From: an uncultured Clostridia bacterium
GTDB lineage: Bacteria; Bacillota; Clostridia; Christensenellales; UBA1242
Assembly: GCA_934754355.1 (NCBI GenBank)
Contig: CAKVID010000001.1
Coordinates: 186,001 to 250,000 of the forward strand
Direction: 5' to 3'
Length of the DNA stretch: 64,000 bases
Positions 8,028-17,460 of this stretch are shown here, in pieces. The notes under the pieces were generated by a model that did not search any database, was not told where the DNA came from, and saw only the letters and a list, made by a program, of their open reading frames with translations. Position numbers and translations under genes: made by a program. The first letter of the stretch is position 1. Each line of letters begins with the position of its first letter.

Positions 8028-9174
8028 ATTTAGTTTTGAAACAAAATGCGTATGTTCTCAATCGGGAGCAAGAATAGGAGAATTTAGAACTCCTCATGGT
8101 GTAATAGAAACTCCAGTTTTTATGCCAGTTGGCACTCAGGCAACAGTTAAGAGTTTAGCACCCGAAGATTTGAAGAAGATAAATACGCAAATACTACTTA
8201 GTAATACATATCATTTGCACCTAAGACCCGGTGATGAATTAATAAAACAAGCAGGTGGACTTCATAAATTTATGAATTGGGATAGACCAATCCTTACAGA
8301 TAGTGGTGGTTTCCAAGTATTTTCACTTGCTGATTTGAGAAAAATTACTGACGATGGCGTAGAATTTCGTTCTCACTTAAATGGAGAAAAACTATACATA
8401 ACACCTGAAAAGTGTATGCAAATAGAAGAAAATTTGGGCGCTGATATAATGATGGCTTTTGACGAATGTACAACATATGGTACATCTTATGAGAAAAGCA
8501 AGAAAGCAATGAACAGAACTCTTGATTGGCTGGATAGATGTTATAAATATCATCAAAATGATAATCAAGCACTATTCCCAATTGTTCAAGGTAATTTCTA
8601 CAAAGATTTAAGATTAGAGAGTTTGGAGAGGACTAAGCCGTATATTAAATATGGAATGGCAATCGGGGGGCTTTCTGTTGGAGAACCAAAAGAAATTATG
8701 TACGAAATGCTTGATGTTATGAAGCCTCATCTTCCTAATAATGTACCTAGATACTTAATGGGTGTTGGTAGTCCAGATTGTATTCTGGAGGGTGTTATTA
8801 GAGGAGTGGATATGTTTGATTGTGTTCTTCCTACTAGAATTGCTAGAAATGGTACAGCGTTTACACATGATGGCAAAGTAGTTGTAAGAAATGCTATATA
8901 CAAAGATGACTTTACTCCACTAGATAGTGAATGTGATTGTGAATGTTGCAAAAATTATACCAAAGCATATTTAAGACATTTAATAAATGCTGGAGAAATT
9001 CTAGGGGCAAGACTTCTAAGCATACACAATATAAGATTTTTGACTAAACTTATGGAAGATATCAAAGATGCAATTAGAAATAATTGTTTGCTTGATTTCA
9101 AAGATAAATTTTTGGCAAGATACAATGCTGGAGAAATTAAGAACGCCATATCAAAAGATAAGAATAAAAAATAA
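8020..9174 (+). CDS. tgt: Queuine/preQ1 tRNA-guanine transglycosylase
   Basis: 384 residues. It exchanges G34 of His, Asp, Asn and Tyr tRNAs for preQ1. The substrate Asp lies in LTDSGGFQVFSLADLRKI, the nucleophile Asp in RGVDMFDCVLPTRIARNG. The zinc site is CDCECC plus the following His (LRHLINAGEI). Length normal. Partner of queA upstream; genes for preQ1 synthesis are not in the window. Confidence 0.97.
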   Translation: MDKFSFETKCVCSQSGARIGEFRTPHGVIETPVFMPVGTQATVKSLAPEDLKKINTQILLSNTYHLHLRPGDELIKQAGGLHKFMNWDRPILTDSGGFQVFSLADLRKITDDGVEFRSHLNGEKLYITPEKCMQIEENLGADIMMAFDECTTYGTSYEKSKKAMNRTLDWLDRCYKYHQNDNQALFPIVQGNFYKDLRLESLERTKPYIKYGMAIGGLSVGEPKEIMYEMLDVMKPHLPNNVPRYLMGVGSPDCILEGVIRGVDMFDCVLPTRIARNGTAFTHDGKVVVRNAIYKDDFTPLDSECDCECCKNYTKAYLRHLINAGEILGARLLSIHNIRFLTKLMEDIKDAIRNNCLLDFKDKFLARYNAGEIKNAISKDKNKK

Positions 9175-9216
9175 GAAAAAATTTACAAAAATAGATATAT
9201 TCTAACATTAATTTGT

Positions 9217-9244
9217 TTGATAAATTTACTAGATTTGTTATAAT
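9217..9244 (+). promoter_or_regulatory. Promoter of yajC
   Basis: TTGATA (9217-9222), 16-bp spacer, TATAAT (9239-9244), 33 bp before the yajC start codon. Confidence 0.72.
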
Positions 9245-9277
9245 ATATTATCATTAAAGAAAATTAAGGAGAAAATT

Positions 9278-9772
9278 ATGAATACTTTACTATCCGCATT
9301 TGGAGATTGGTTTGCAAAAAACTGGATTATACTTGTTCTTATTGTTTTCGCAATTGCTTTGCTTGTGCCTACATATCTTAGACAAAAGAAAGAAGTTAAT
9401 GCTAGAAACGAACTAAACAATACAATTAAGAAAGGAACTAAGATAATTACAACTGCTGGTGTTTATGGTGTTGTAGAAAGCATTAGAGAGACTACAGATG
9501 GCAAAGTTGTAACAATTGTTACTGGCAATTCCAAAAATCCTACTACTATGGATATCCATATCAATGCTATTGGTGGAATTGATAATAAATCTGCTGTAAC
9601 TGTTGATACAGACAACAAAGTTGTAGAAGACAAAGTAGAAAAGGCTGAAGAGAAAGAAGCACCTACTACTGAAGACGCTGCTGTAGAAGAGAAAACTGAA
9701 GATACTAAACCTGAGAAGAAAACAACAACAAAGAAAACTTCTACTAAGAAAACAACCAAAGCATCTAAATAA
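9278..9772 (+). CDS. yajC: Preprotein translocase subunit YajC
   Basis: 164 residues; one membrane helix (about 14-34) then the YajC domain: RQKKEVNARNELNNTIKKGT followed by the ITTAGVYGVVESI block. YajC associates with SecDF at the translocase. The C-terminal 60 residues are an added charged tail, first Glu-rich and then Lys/Thr repeats (KKTSTKKTTKASK), longer than in typical YajC. tgt lies upstream and secDF downstream, as in many bacteria. Confidence 0.93.
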   Translation: MNTLLSAFGDWFAKNWIILVLIVFAIALLVPTYLRQKKEVNARNELNNTIKKGTKIITTAGVYGVVESIRETTDGKVVTIVTGNSKNPTTMDIHINAIGGIDNKSAVTVDTDNKVVEDKVEKAEEKEAPTTEDAAVEEKTEDTKPEKKTTTKKTSTKKTTKASK

Positions 9773-9785
9773 TTATTGATATTTT

Positions 9786-9820
9786 AAAAATTGGAGTATA
9801 TTAAATATTCCAATTTTTTT
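9786..9820 (+). terminator. Terminator after yajC
   Basis: AAAAATTGGA (9786-9795) pairs with 9809-9818 and ends in a T run. Confidence 0.8.
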
Positions 9821-9891
9821 AATTCTAATACAATCATATATTAAGGACAACCCTCATATATTATATAAAAAAATATGGAAGGTTAATAAAT

Positions 9892-10284
9892 ATGAGTTCT
9901 AGTGAGAATATTAAAAGAAAAAATATATTATTTGATGTAATTAAAGGTTCATTAACGGCGGTATCCATTACTCTGATATTAATATTATTATTTGCGGTAT
10001 TAGTTAGATTTTTGAATATATCTGATGGCTGGATTTTCCCAATTAATCAAGTAATTAAAGTAATTTCTTTAATTTTTGGTGTGGTCGTTATACTTAAAAA
10101 TAATAGAGAAAAGGGTTTCTTGAAAGGATTGTTTTTAGGAGCATTCTATTTTGTTTTGAGTTTCTTTGTTTTCTCTATTTTGCAAGGTAATTTTGCTTTT
10201 GCCGTGAAAAATTTGTATGATTTTATTTTAACTACTCTAATGGGTGGGCTAATAGGAATAATTTTTGTAAATATTAAGAAGTAA
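9892..10284 (+). CDS. TIGR04086-type four-helix membrane protein
   Basis: 130 residues with four predicted membrane helices and no catalytic motif. The length, the KGSLTAVSITLILILLFAVL start and the position beside yajC match the TIGR04086 membrane protein family of Firmicutes, function unknown. It stands alone between two terminators. Confidence 0.7.
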   Translation: MSSSENIKRKNILFDVIKGSLTAVSITLILILLFAVLVRFLNISDGWIFPINQVIKVISLIFGVVVILKNNREKGFLKGLFLGAFYFVLSFFVFSILQGNFAFAVKNLYDFILTTLMGGLIGIIFVNIKK

Positions 10285-10290
10285 AAATTT

Positions 10291-10347
10291 AACTTCCAAA
10301 ATTTTATGTGATGATGTTGTACATATTGAAATTTTGGAAGTTTTTTT
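10291..10347 (+). terminator. Terminator before secD
   Basis: AACTTCCAAAATTT (10291-10304) pairs over 14 bp with 10329-10342, followed by Ts. Confidence 0.85.
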
Positions 10348-10398
10348 ATAATTAGAAGCAAATAAAGTACTTTTTCTTTTCTTTTTATCAAAAAAAAA

Positions 10399-10427
10399 TT
10401 GACTAAATACATATTCAATTGTATAAT
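10399..10427 (+). promoter_or_regulatory. Promoter of secDF
   Basis: TTGACT (10399-10404), 17-bp spacer, perfect TATAAT (10422-10427). Leader of about 100 nt. Confidence 0.8.
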
Positions 10428-10533
10428 ACTAAGTGTTGAAGTGTATTAATTTTATGAAATTTATTTTATAAATGACTTGAAATACTATAAATGGTCAACA
10501 ATTACTTAAAAAACTATATAATTGGAGCAATTA

Positions 10534-11820
10534 ATGAAAAAGAAAAGAGCAATAAGAAATTATGTACTTATTAGTATTTTTATTGTTATATCTTTACTAC
10601 TAACTTTTATTTCTTTCCCAGTTCCAGGCACACACTATACTTTCACTGGTATAGGCAATATCCATATGGGATTGGAATTAGGTAGTGGAGTGAAAAATAC
10701 TTATGATTTGGAAGTTGCAGATTGGTATGAAGGCAATAAACTAGATGCTTATAACAAGACTGTTGATAGAGTTCAATATCTACTTAACCTTAAATATGCA
10801 GATGCTAAAGTTTATTTGAATTCTGATGACAAAATGACTGTAGAAGTTCCAGATACTACAATTAATACTAATTACTTGGTAGGCTTAATTGAAATGAAGG
10901 CTGCATCGGGGGAATCTGCAGAAGCGAAAGTTACTGGACAAGATATTGCCAGTGTTAAATATATGCTTAGTGGAACAACTCATGGTGTATACATTGAATT
11001 TACAGACAAAGGTAAAGAGAAATTTACTGCATTAACAGAAGAAGTTTCAAAAACAGATAGTCAAACTATGTATATCTACATGGACAAAGACTATGACCAC
11101 GCTTTCTCTGAACCAAAGGTTACTGAGAAGAATACTTATGGTTATACTTTCATTTCTGGCTCAGGTATTACTAATAAATCTACTGGCGAGGAATATGCAA
11201 GAAAATTAGAAAGTGCTATGATTGGTGTTAATATGTCTACCGAATTGGATACAATTGATGTTCCTGCTACACTAGGTAAATCTTGCAAAATTGCAATTTA
11301 TGTTACAACCTGTATAATTGTTGTTGCTTGTATTGCTATTGCATTTGTATTATTTAGAGAATTAGGCCTTGTTTCGTCACTTTCTTTCGTTTTCGCACTT
11401 ATGATATCTGTAATAATATCTGCTATATGTGATTTACAAGTTACATTTGCTGGTTGGTTAGGCTTTGTATTTGGATTTGTGCTTAATTTTATACTTCATA
11501 TGTATTATTTGAATGTAATTAAGAAAGAATATGCCAAGGGTAAGAAATTCGTTGTTTCATTTACATCAGGATATAAATCTGCAATATTTACAATGCTTGA
11601 CAAATTACTTTTGATTACTGGCGTAAGTTTACTTATGTTAATTGTACCAAGTAGTGCTATGAGAATGTTTACATTCAATTTCCTTATGACTATTCCTGGT
11701 ACTGCATTTACTAGTTTATATATCAATAAAGTAGTTGCTGTTGATTATACTGCATTCAATCTTAAGAACGAGAAGAGAGTAAATTTTGCTAGGGAGGAAG
11801 AGATTGATGAAGTCGAATAA
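10534..11820 (+). CDS. secD: Protein translocase subunit SecD (divergent)
   Basis: 428 residues. It uses the proton gradient to help pull exported proteins out of SecYEG. First membrane helix near residues 9-28; a periplasmic-type domain with VEVPDT and VYIEFTDKGKEKFTALTEE; then IDVPATLGKS and five membrane helices to the C-terminus. The usual GLDLQGG motif reads GLELGSG, and the D(L)R-type residues of helix 4 are not evident. Start set at ATG 10534 by a GGAG site at 10524-10527. Overlaps secF. Confidence 0.88.
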   Translation: MKKKRAIRNYVLISIFIVISLLLTFISFPVPGTHYTFTGIGNIHMGLELGSGVKNTYDLEVADWYEGNKLDAYNKTVDRVQYLLNLKYADAKVYLNSDDKMTVEVPDTTINTNYLVGLIEMKAASGESAEAKVTGQDIASVKYMLSGTTHGVYIEFTDKGKEKFTALTEEVSKTDSQTMYIYMDKDYDHAFSEPKVTEKNTYGYTFISGSGITNKSTGEEYARKLESAMIGVNMSTELDTIDVPATLGKSCKIAIYVTTCIIVVACIAIAFVLFRELGLVSSLSFVFALMISVIISAICDLQVTFAGWLGFVFGFVLNFILHMYYLNVIKKEYAKGKKFVVSFTSGYKSAIFTMLDKLLLITGVSLLMLIVPSSAMRMFTFNFLMTIPGTAFTSLYINKVVAVDYTAFNLKNEKRVNFAREEEIDEVE

Positions 11821-12829
11821 GAAGAATATAAATATAATTAGTGGATTTAAGTACTATATGCTTATTCCAATTGTACTACTTGTACTTTCTATTGTATTTG
11901 GTTTTGTTTTTGGTCTTAATTATGACTATGATTTTAGAAATGTTAGTACTTTTGATGTAAAATTTAATACTACTGTTACTGAAACTGAATATAAAGAACT
12001 AACCAAACAATTGAAAGGTTTGGTTGATAACAAATTTGATGACTATAGAATAGAAAAGATTGGCGATGGTGCTCAAAATGGTTTGATTGTTAAAATTGCC
12101 AACGATAATAATAAATTTGATAGTGAAATAGATGATTTGAGAACTACAATTGAGAGTAGTTTACTTGTAAATTGTGGAGAAAATATAGAAAGTAGTGTAA
12201 TTATTACTACTACTGAGAAGAATGATATTCTTCCTAAGAATGCTAGCGAGTTAATTTGGTACTCTGTACTTGCAGTTGTTTGTATACTTGTATTTGTGTT
12301 TATTTATTATTTAATTAGATATAATTTTGTATCAAGTATATCTTTTGTATTGACAATTTTATTTGAAATTGCTATGCTTACTATTGTAATGATAGTGGCT
12401 AGAGTTCCATTTAATTACTATTTTGTTGTATCTTACTTTGTTATGATTTTGTCTTCGGCATTAATTTCAACATACCTAAACAATAATATCAGAAGTAATT
12501 TGAATAATGAAAAATACGATAAATATAGTAATTCAGACAGAGTTTATGATGCTTTTGGCAAAACACTTAAACCTGTACTTATATTTACAGCACTAATGAT
12601 TTTATCTGTATTTGGGATAATGTTCTTTGGTAATCTTTCTTTGATATATATTGTTCTATCTATAATGCTAGGATATTTGGTTATGCTATTTGGAACATAT
12701 ATGTTTGAATTTAGTCTTTGGTCTTTTTGGTACAAAAAAGATAAAGATGCTACTCTTAGAAGAAAGTTAGAACTTGAAAAGAAAAGAGCAGAGAATAACA
12801 ATCAAGCAGACGAGAAAATTATTGTATAA
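11807..12829 (+). CDS. secF: Protein translocase subunit SecF (divergent)
   Basis: About 340 residues, with membrane helix 1 near 13-34, an extracytoplasmic domain of about 110 residues containing YDYDFRNVSTFDVKF, and five C-terminal helices. Position after secD and topology identify it; the canonical SecF motifs are weak, so both halves of SecDF have drifted together. ATG 11807 has an AGGGAGG site and lies inside secD, so translation is coupled. Confidence 0.85.
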   Translation: MKSNKKNINIISGFKYYMLIPIVLLVLSIVFGFVFGLNYDYDFRNVSTFDVKFNTTVTETEYKELTKQLKGLVDNKFDDYRIEKIGDGAQNGLIVKIANDNNKFDSEIDDLRTTIESSLLVNCGENIESSVIITTTEKNDILPKNASELIWYSVLAVVCILVFVFIYYLIRYNFVSSISFVLTILFEIAMLTIVMIVARVPFNYYFVVSYFVMILSSALISTYLNNNIRSNLNNEKYDKYSNSDRVYDAFGKTLKPVLIFTALMILSVFGIMFFGNLSLIYIVLSIMLGYLVMLFGTYMFEFSLWSFWYKKDKDATLRRKLELEKKRAENNNQADEKIIV

Positions 12830-12834
12830 ATATT

Positions 12835-12863
12835 AAAGCCCTTTGTTACCAAAGGGTTTTTTT
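12835..12863 (+). terminator. Terminator after secF
   Basis: CCCTTTG (12839-12845) pairs with CAAAGGG (12850-12856) around a TTAC loop, extended by A-U pairs and followed by seven Ts. Confidence 0.9.
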
Positions 12864-12892
12864 GGTACTAAGCCATATACAAAAGGATTTAT

Positions 12893-15274
12893 ATGGAATT
12901 TATAAGTAAAGTAGATAATTTGAATTTTAATGCAAAAGAAATAACAAGAACTGCACAAAAATTTAATCTATGTGAAGATATTGTAAAATTATTTTTTGCA
13001 AGAGGTATTGATAGTGACGATAAAATAGATAAATATTTGAATGCGGGAGTTACATCTCTATACAATCCATTTTTGCTAAAGAATATGCAAGAAGTTGTAG
13101 ATAAGATTAAATATTATGTGCTAGCAAAAAAGAAAATTTTAATAATGGGAGACTATGATACTGATGGTATTAGTGCCTCTGCCATATTGTACAAATATTT
13201 TCTATCTATTGGGATAGAAGCGAGTGTATTCTTACCTAATAGATTTGTAGATGGATATGGACTTACAATTGATAGTTTGGATAAAGTAAAATCTATGTAC
13301 AATCCAGATTTAATAATTACTGTCGATTGTGGAATTACTTGTGTAGAAGAAATTGCTTATTGTAAGAAATTGGGCATAGATATAATTGTTACTGACCATC
13401 ATGATGTGCCAAGTATTACTCCAGATACGCTTATTATTAATCCAAAATTAGAGGGACAATTATACCCGTTCAAAGAATTGTGTGGTGCAGGTGTCGCTTT
13501 GAAATTAGTTCATGCACTTGCAGGGTTGGAAGAAGCATTGAAATATACAACTATTGCTACTCTTGCAACAGTTGCCGATATAGTACCTCTGCTTGATGAG
13601 AATAGAGCAATTGTTAAATTAGGATTGGAAAATCAGAAGCAACAACTACCAAAAGGACTTAAGAAATTATGTTCGGAATTAAAGATTAGTTTGCCACTAA
13701 GTAGTACCGATATATCTTTCAAATTAGCACCCAAGATTAATGCTACTGGCAGAATGGGTGATGCAATAATATCTTTTAATCTATATGTAAAAAACGACGA
13801 GCAAGATATTAGAGATAATATTGATATGCTTGTAGCACTAAATGATAGAAGAGTTGTTGAAACTAATAACATCTTTGCATCTGCGTGTGAAATGTTGGAA
13901 GATACTAATGTATCTAGGCTTGGCATGATAGTCTTATATAACGAAAGTTGGGAAAGTGGAGTTCTTGGTATTATTTGCTCCAAACTTGTAGAAAAATATA
14001 ATAAGCCTGTATGTCTACTAAGTATAGTTGACGGGGAATACAAAGGCTCTTGTAGAAGTATCCCCGGTGTAAATATATTTGAAGCATTGACTAGCGTTAG
14101 TGATTTACTTATTAGATTTGGTGGACATAATCAAGCGGGTGGTTTATCTATTGAGAAGAAAAATCTTAAAGAATTTAGGACTAGAATTAATGAATATGTA
14201 TTGGCTCATACTAATGAAGATGATTTAATTACTAGAAAGTATTATGATATGGATATATCCAACAAAGAAATTTCTCCTGAGTTTATTAAAGAATTGGGAA
14301 TATTTGAGCCGTGTGGTTTTAAGAATGAGAAGCCATTATTCAAATTGAATATCACTGGCAATACAGTATCTAGAATGTCGAATTTTCCACAACATATAAG
14401 AATTAAACAAGGTAACTTGAATTTAATAGGTTTCTGCAAAGGAGAGTACTATTATAATCTATGTGTAAATTCACATAAAGAAGCAATAATAGAATTAACA
14501 CTTGAAAAGTATGCAAACAAAGAGAAAATCACCGGGTTTATTAGAAATATTAATTACTCTAAATTGACAACCGCTACAAAAAGTGAAATTATATCTGCTA
14601 ATTTCTTATCTCAATTACAATACATTAATTGTAAAAATGAATTTACTAAATATAAGTCGTTAAGTTTTGATAAGGCAATAGAGAAGATTAATGAATGTAC
14701 TAAGTTAAGTAAGTTTGGAACGGCTGTAATTATTTATGATATGGATACATATTTTTCAGCAGTTAAGTTACTAAATAAGATTACTAATTACGAAATGTTT
14801 GATATACACAATGCTTGTGGCGAAAATGTTATAATCTTTGCTCCAAATAGCGATGTAAATCTTAAGGATTATAATAATATATTTCTATTAAGTAATTTCT
14901 TGGTAGAAGGTTATATTTCTAGTATTTCTACCAAATTTAATAAAGTATATACTCTAAGTATTCCACTTGATATGCAATTATTTAAAGGCATAGATGTTAG
15001 CAGAGAAGTATTTGGAAAGATAATGTTGTCTATTAAAGCATGCAAAAATATTGCTCCTATGCCCGATTTAATTACTTATTTTAATAATCTAAAGAGAAAT
15101 AATTATATAGATAAGAATGCTAAATATAATCAATTTTACTTCTTTGTAATGGTTATGCAAGAATTAGGAATTTGCAAATTTGAAGATGGATTAATGCAAA
15201 TATCTAATATTAAAAGTAATCTAGACAATTCTAGTATTTACAATTTTATGAAAGAAATTTTAAAAATTAAATAG
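12893..15274 (+). CDS. recJ: Single-stranded-DNA exonuclease RecJ
   Basis: 793 residues. RecJ degrades ssDNA 5' to 3' in recombination and repair. DHH motifs are visible: MGDYDTDGISASAILY (near 85-100), TVDCGIT, and VTDHHDV. The DHHA1 motif FGGHNQAGGLSI is near residue 410. An OB fold and a long C-terminal region of about 220 residues follow, as in the long Bacillus form. rel starts 14 bp later. Confidence 0.94.
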   Translation: MEFISKVDNLNFNAKEITRTAQKFNLCEDIVKLFFARGIDSDDKIDKYLNAGVTSLYNPFLLKNMQEVVDKIKYYVLAKKKILIMGDYDTDGISASAILYKYFLSIGIEASVFLPNRFVDGYGLTIDSLDKVKSMYNPDLIITVDCGITCVEEIAYCKKLGIDIIVTDHHDVPSITPDTLIINPKLEGQLYPFKELCGAGVALKLVHALAGLEEALKYTTIATLATVADIVPLLDENRAIVKLGLENQKQQLPKGLKKLCSELKISLPLSSTDISFKLAPKINATGRMGDAIISFNLYVKNDEQDIRDNIDMLVALNDRRVVETNNIFASACEMLEDTNVSRLGMIVLYNESWESGVLGIICSKLVEKYNKPVCLLSIVDGEYKGSCRSIPGVNIFEALTSVSDLLIRFGGHNQAGGLSIEKKNLKEFRTRINEYVLAHTNEDDLITRKYYDMDISNKEISPEFIKELGIFEPCGFKNEKPLFKLNITGNTVSRMSNFPQHIRIKQGNLNLIGFCKGEYYYNLCVNSHKEAIIELTLEKYANKEKITGFIRNINYSKLTTATKSEIISANFLSQLQYINCKNEFTKYKSLSFDKAIEKINECTKLSKFGTAVIIYDMDTYFSAVKLLNKITNYEMFDIHNACGENVIIFAPNSDVNLKDYNNIFLLSNFLVEGYISSISTKFNKVYTLSIPLDMQLFKGIDVSREVFGKIMLSIKACKNIAPMPDLITYFNNLKRNNYIDKNAKYNQFYFFVMVMQELGICKFEDGLMQISNIKSNLDNSSIYNFMKEILKIK

Positions 15275-15288
15275 GAGGGGAACTATTT

Positions 15289-17460
15289 ATGAATGAATTG
15301 GAAAGTTTAATAACGAATTTTGATGAAGATAGCAAACAGAAAATTTTGGAAGTATACAACTTTTTGAAAGACAAATATACCAATGACGATATTTATAGCG
15401 AAGAATTTGCATTAAAAGTAGTTAAAAATATTATTACACATAGATTAGATAGTATATCTGTAATTGTAGGTTTAATTTATCCTGTTTACAAACACAGAAA
15501 TGAAATAATAAACGAAAATATTTTTGATAGTGAGAAAGAAATATTCGAAAGACTAGAAAAGATAGATAATCTAGACCTATCTACTCATCAAGAGCAATTA
15601 GAGAATATCAAAAAAATGTTTATTGCACTTGCCAAAGATATAAGGCTAATTATCATTAAATTATGTATCGAAGTTACTAAACTTGATTTCTTAGATAAAT
15701 TAAATGAAATGGAAAAAGCAACATACATGCAACAAGTACAAGATGTTTATTTTCCTATATCTCAAATGCTAGGATTAAGCCAAATTAAGAACAATTTTGG
15801 GAATGAAACATTTAAGTATTATAAACCTCAAATGTACGAAGAATTATATAATTCTCTAAGTAAATTAGTTGAAGAAAGAAATGACCAAATAAATAAAGTA
15901 ATTGATACTTTGAAAAATGAACTTACTTCAATTTGCCCAAATGTAGTAGTATATGGCAGACAAAAACAGATGTACAGCATTGCCAAGAAACTTCAAGGCA
16001 AGAATATGAGCGTTAGTTCTATAAATGATATTTATGGAAGAAATAATTACTTGCTTAAAATATCTGAGAAAGAAGAATTCAAAGAGAATAGATTAAAACA
16101 AATAATGGATATTTTGGCAGTAAGAATTCTTGTAGATACTGTTGAAGAATGTTATTCTGCATTAGGCAAAGTATTTACTTTGTTTAAGCCACTGGGTAAT
16201 TTTAAAGACTATATTGCCAATCCTAAAGACAATGGTTATCAGTCACTTCATACTGCTATTATTCTAGATAATGGAGACCCTGTTGAAGTTCAAATAAGAA
16301 CATTTGCTATGCATACTTACGCAGAATATGGTTTTGCAGCACACTGGGCGTACAAAGAGAAAAAGAAAGTAGACGAAAGTGGTGTAAAAATTAATTATAT
16401 TCGTTCTATTATGGATCTTTATAAAGATAAATCTAGTGATGAACTGCTAGAACTTATGAAGACTGATGTGTATAGTGGCAAAATATTTGTACAATCTCCA
16501 CAAGGTAAAATTTTATCTTTCCCAGAAGGTTCTACACCAGTTGACTTTGCTTACGCAATTCATAGCAATGTAGGCAATACTTGTGTTGGGGCTAAGATTA
16601 ATGGTAGAATTGTAAATTTGAATGTAGAGATGAATAACGGCGATACAATCGAGATTATTACTAATGCTAATGCCAAAGGTCCTTCTAGAGATTGGTTGAA
16701 GTTTGTAAAGACTAGTGGTGCTAAATCCAAAATTAATTCTTTCTTTAAGAAAGAAATGAAAGATGAAAATATCAAGAAAGGCAAGACAATACTAGAATCG
16801 AATGCCAAAAATAGAAGTATTAATCTTAGCAAATTAATGGTTAGTGAGTATCTTGATGAGGTATTTGATAAATATTCTTTCCAAAATATTGATGAAATGT
16901 ATGCATCAATTGGATATGGTGCAATTTCTGCTAATCAAATTCTTAATAAACTTGTAAACCTATATAAATCTTCAAATCCTACAATTGAGACCAACAAAAA
17001 TAGTATTAGCAATGTTAATAATGTAGGAGATATTGCGGTTAAGGGTTATTCAAACTTAATGACCAAATTTGCTAAGTGTTGTAATCCGCTTCCGGGAGAT
17101 GAAATTATTGGCTATATTTCTAGAGGTAAGGGAGTAACAATTCATAGAAAAAATTGTGAGAAATTAAGTTCTTGCGAATTTGAAAGATTAATTGAATGTG
17201 ATTGGAAGAATAATTCAAATAAGAATTTCACAAGTTCTATTACAATTTACTCTACAGAAGGCAGTAATGTAATTGCTAAATTAACTAAGAAAATTAATGA
17301 CGAGAAAATTCAATTAACTGGACTAAATATCAAAGAAAATAGTCAAGAAATGACAATAATTACAATTCAAGTAGTTGTTAAAGATAAAAATGAATTAGAG
17401 TATTTAATAAATAAATTAAAACAATTATCTTTTGTAAAAGATATTAGTAGGACAATATAA
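15289..17460 (+). CDS. rel: RelA/SpoT-family (p)ppGpp synthetase with destroyed hydrolase site
   Basis: 723 residues in the long RSH layout: HD-like region (1-165), synthetase (about 205-360), TGS, zinc-finger/CC (FAKCCNPLPGDEIIGYISRG) and ACT. The synthetase is intact: GRQKQMYSI, MDILAVRILVDT, NFKDYIANPKDNGYQSLHT (304-322), VEVQIRTFAMHTYAEYG. The hydrolase is not. The family's HDVVED reads YPVYKH (64-69), and IKLADRLHN reads IKLCIEVTK (123-131). It should make but not degrade (p)ppGpp. About 30 extra residues sit before the AVRI motif. The frame is uninterrupted. Confidence 0.93.
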   Translation: MNELESLITNFDEDSKQKILEVYNFLKDKYTNDDIYSEEFALKVVKNIITHRLDSISVIVGLIYPVYKHRNEIINENIFDSEKEIFERLEKIDNLDLSTHQEQLENIKKMFIALAKDIRLIIIKLCIEVTKLDFLDKLNEMEKATYMQQVQDVYFPISQMLGLSQIKNNFGNETFKYYKPQMYEELYNSLSKLVEERNDQINKVIDTLKNELTSICPNVVVYGRQKQMYSIAKKLQGKNMSVSSINDIYGRNNYLLKISEKEEFKENRLKQIMDILAVRILVDTVEECYSALGKVFTLFKPLGNFKDYIANPKDNGYQSLHTAIILDNGDPVEVQIRTFAMHTYAEYGFAAHWAYKEKKKVDESGVKINYIRSIMDLYKDKSSDELLELMKTDVYSGKIFVQSPQGKILSFPEGSTPVDFAYAIHSNVGNTCVGAKINGRIVNLNVEMNNGDTIEIITNANAKGPSRDWLKFVKTSGAKSKINSFFKKEMKDENIKKGKTILESNAKNRSINLSKLMVSEYLDEVFDKYSFQNIDEMYASIGYGAISANQILNKLVNLYKSSNPTIETNKNSISNVNNVGDIAVKGYSNLMTKFAKCCNPLPGDEIIGYISRGKGVTIHRKNCEKLSSCEFERLIECDWKNNSNKNFTSSITIYSTEGSNVIAKLTKKINDEKIQLTGLNIKENSQEMTIITIQVVVKDKNELEYLINKLKQLSFVKDISRTI

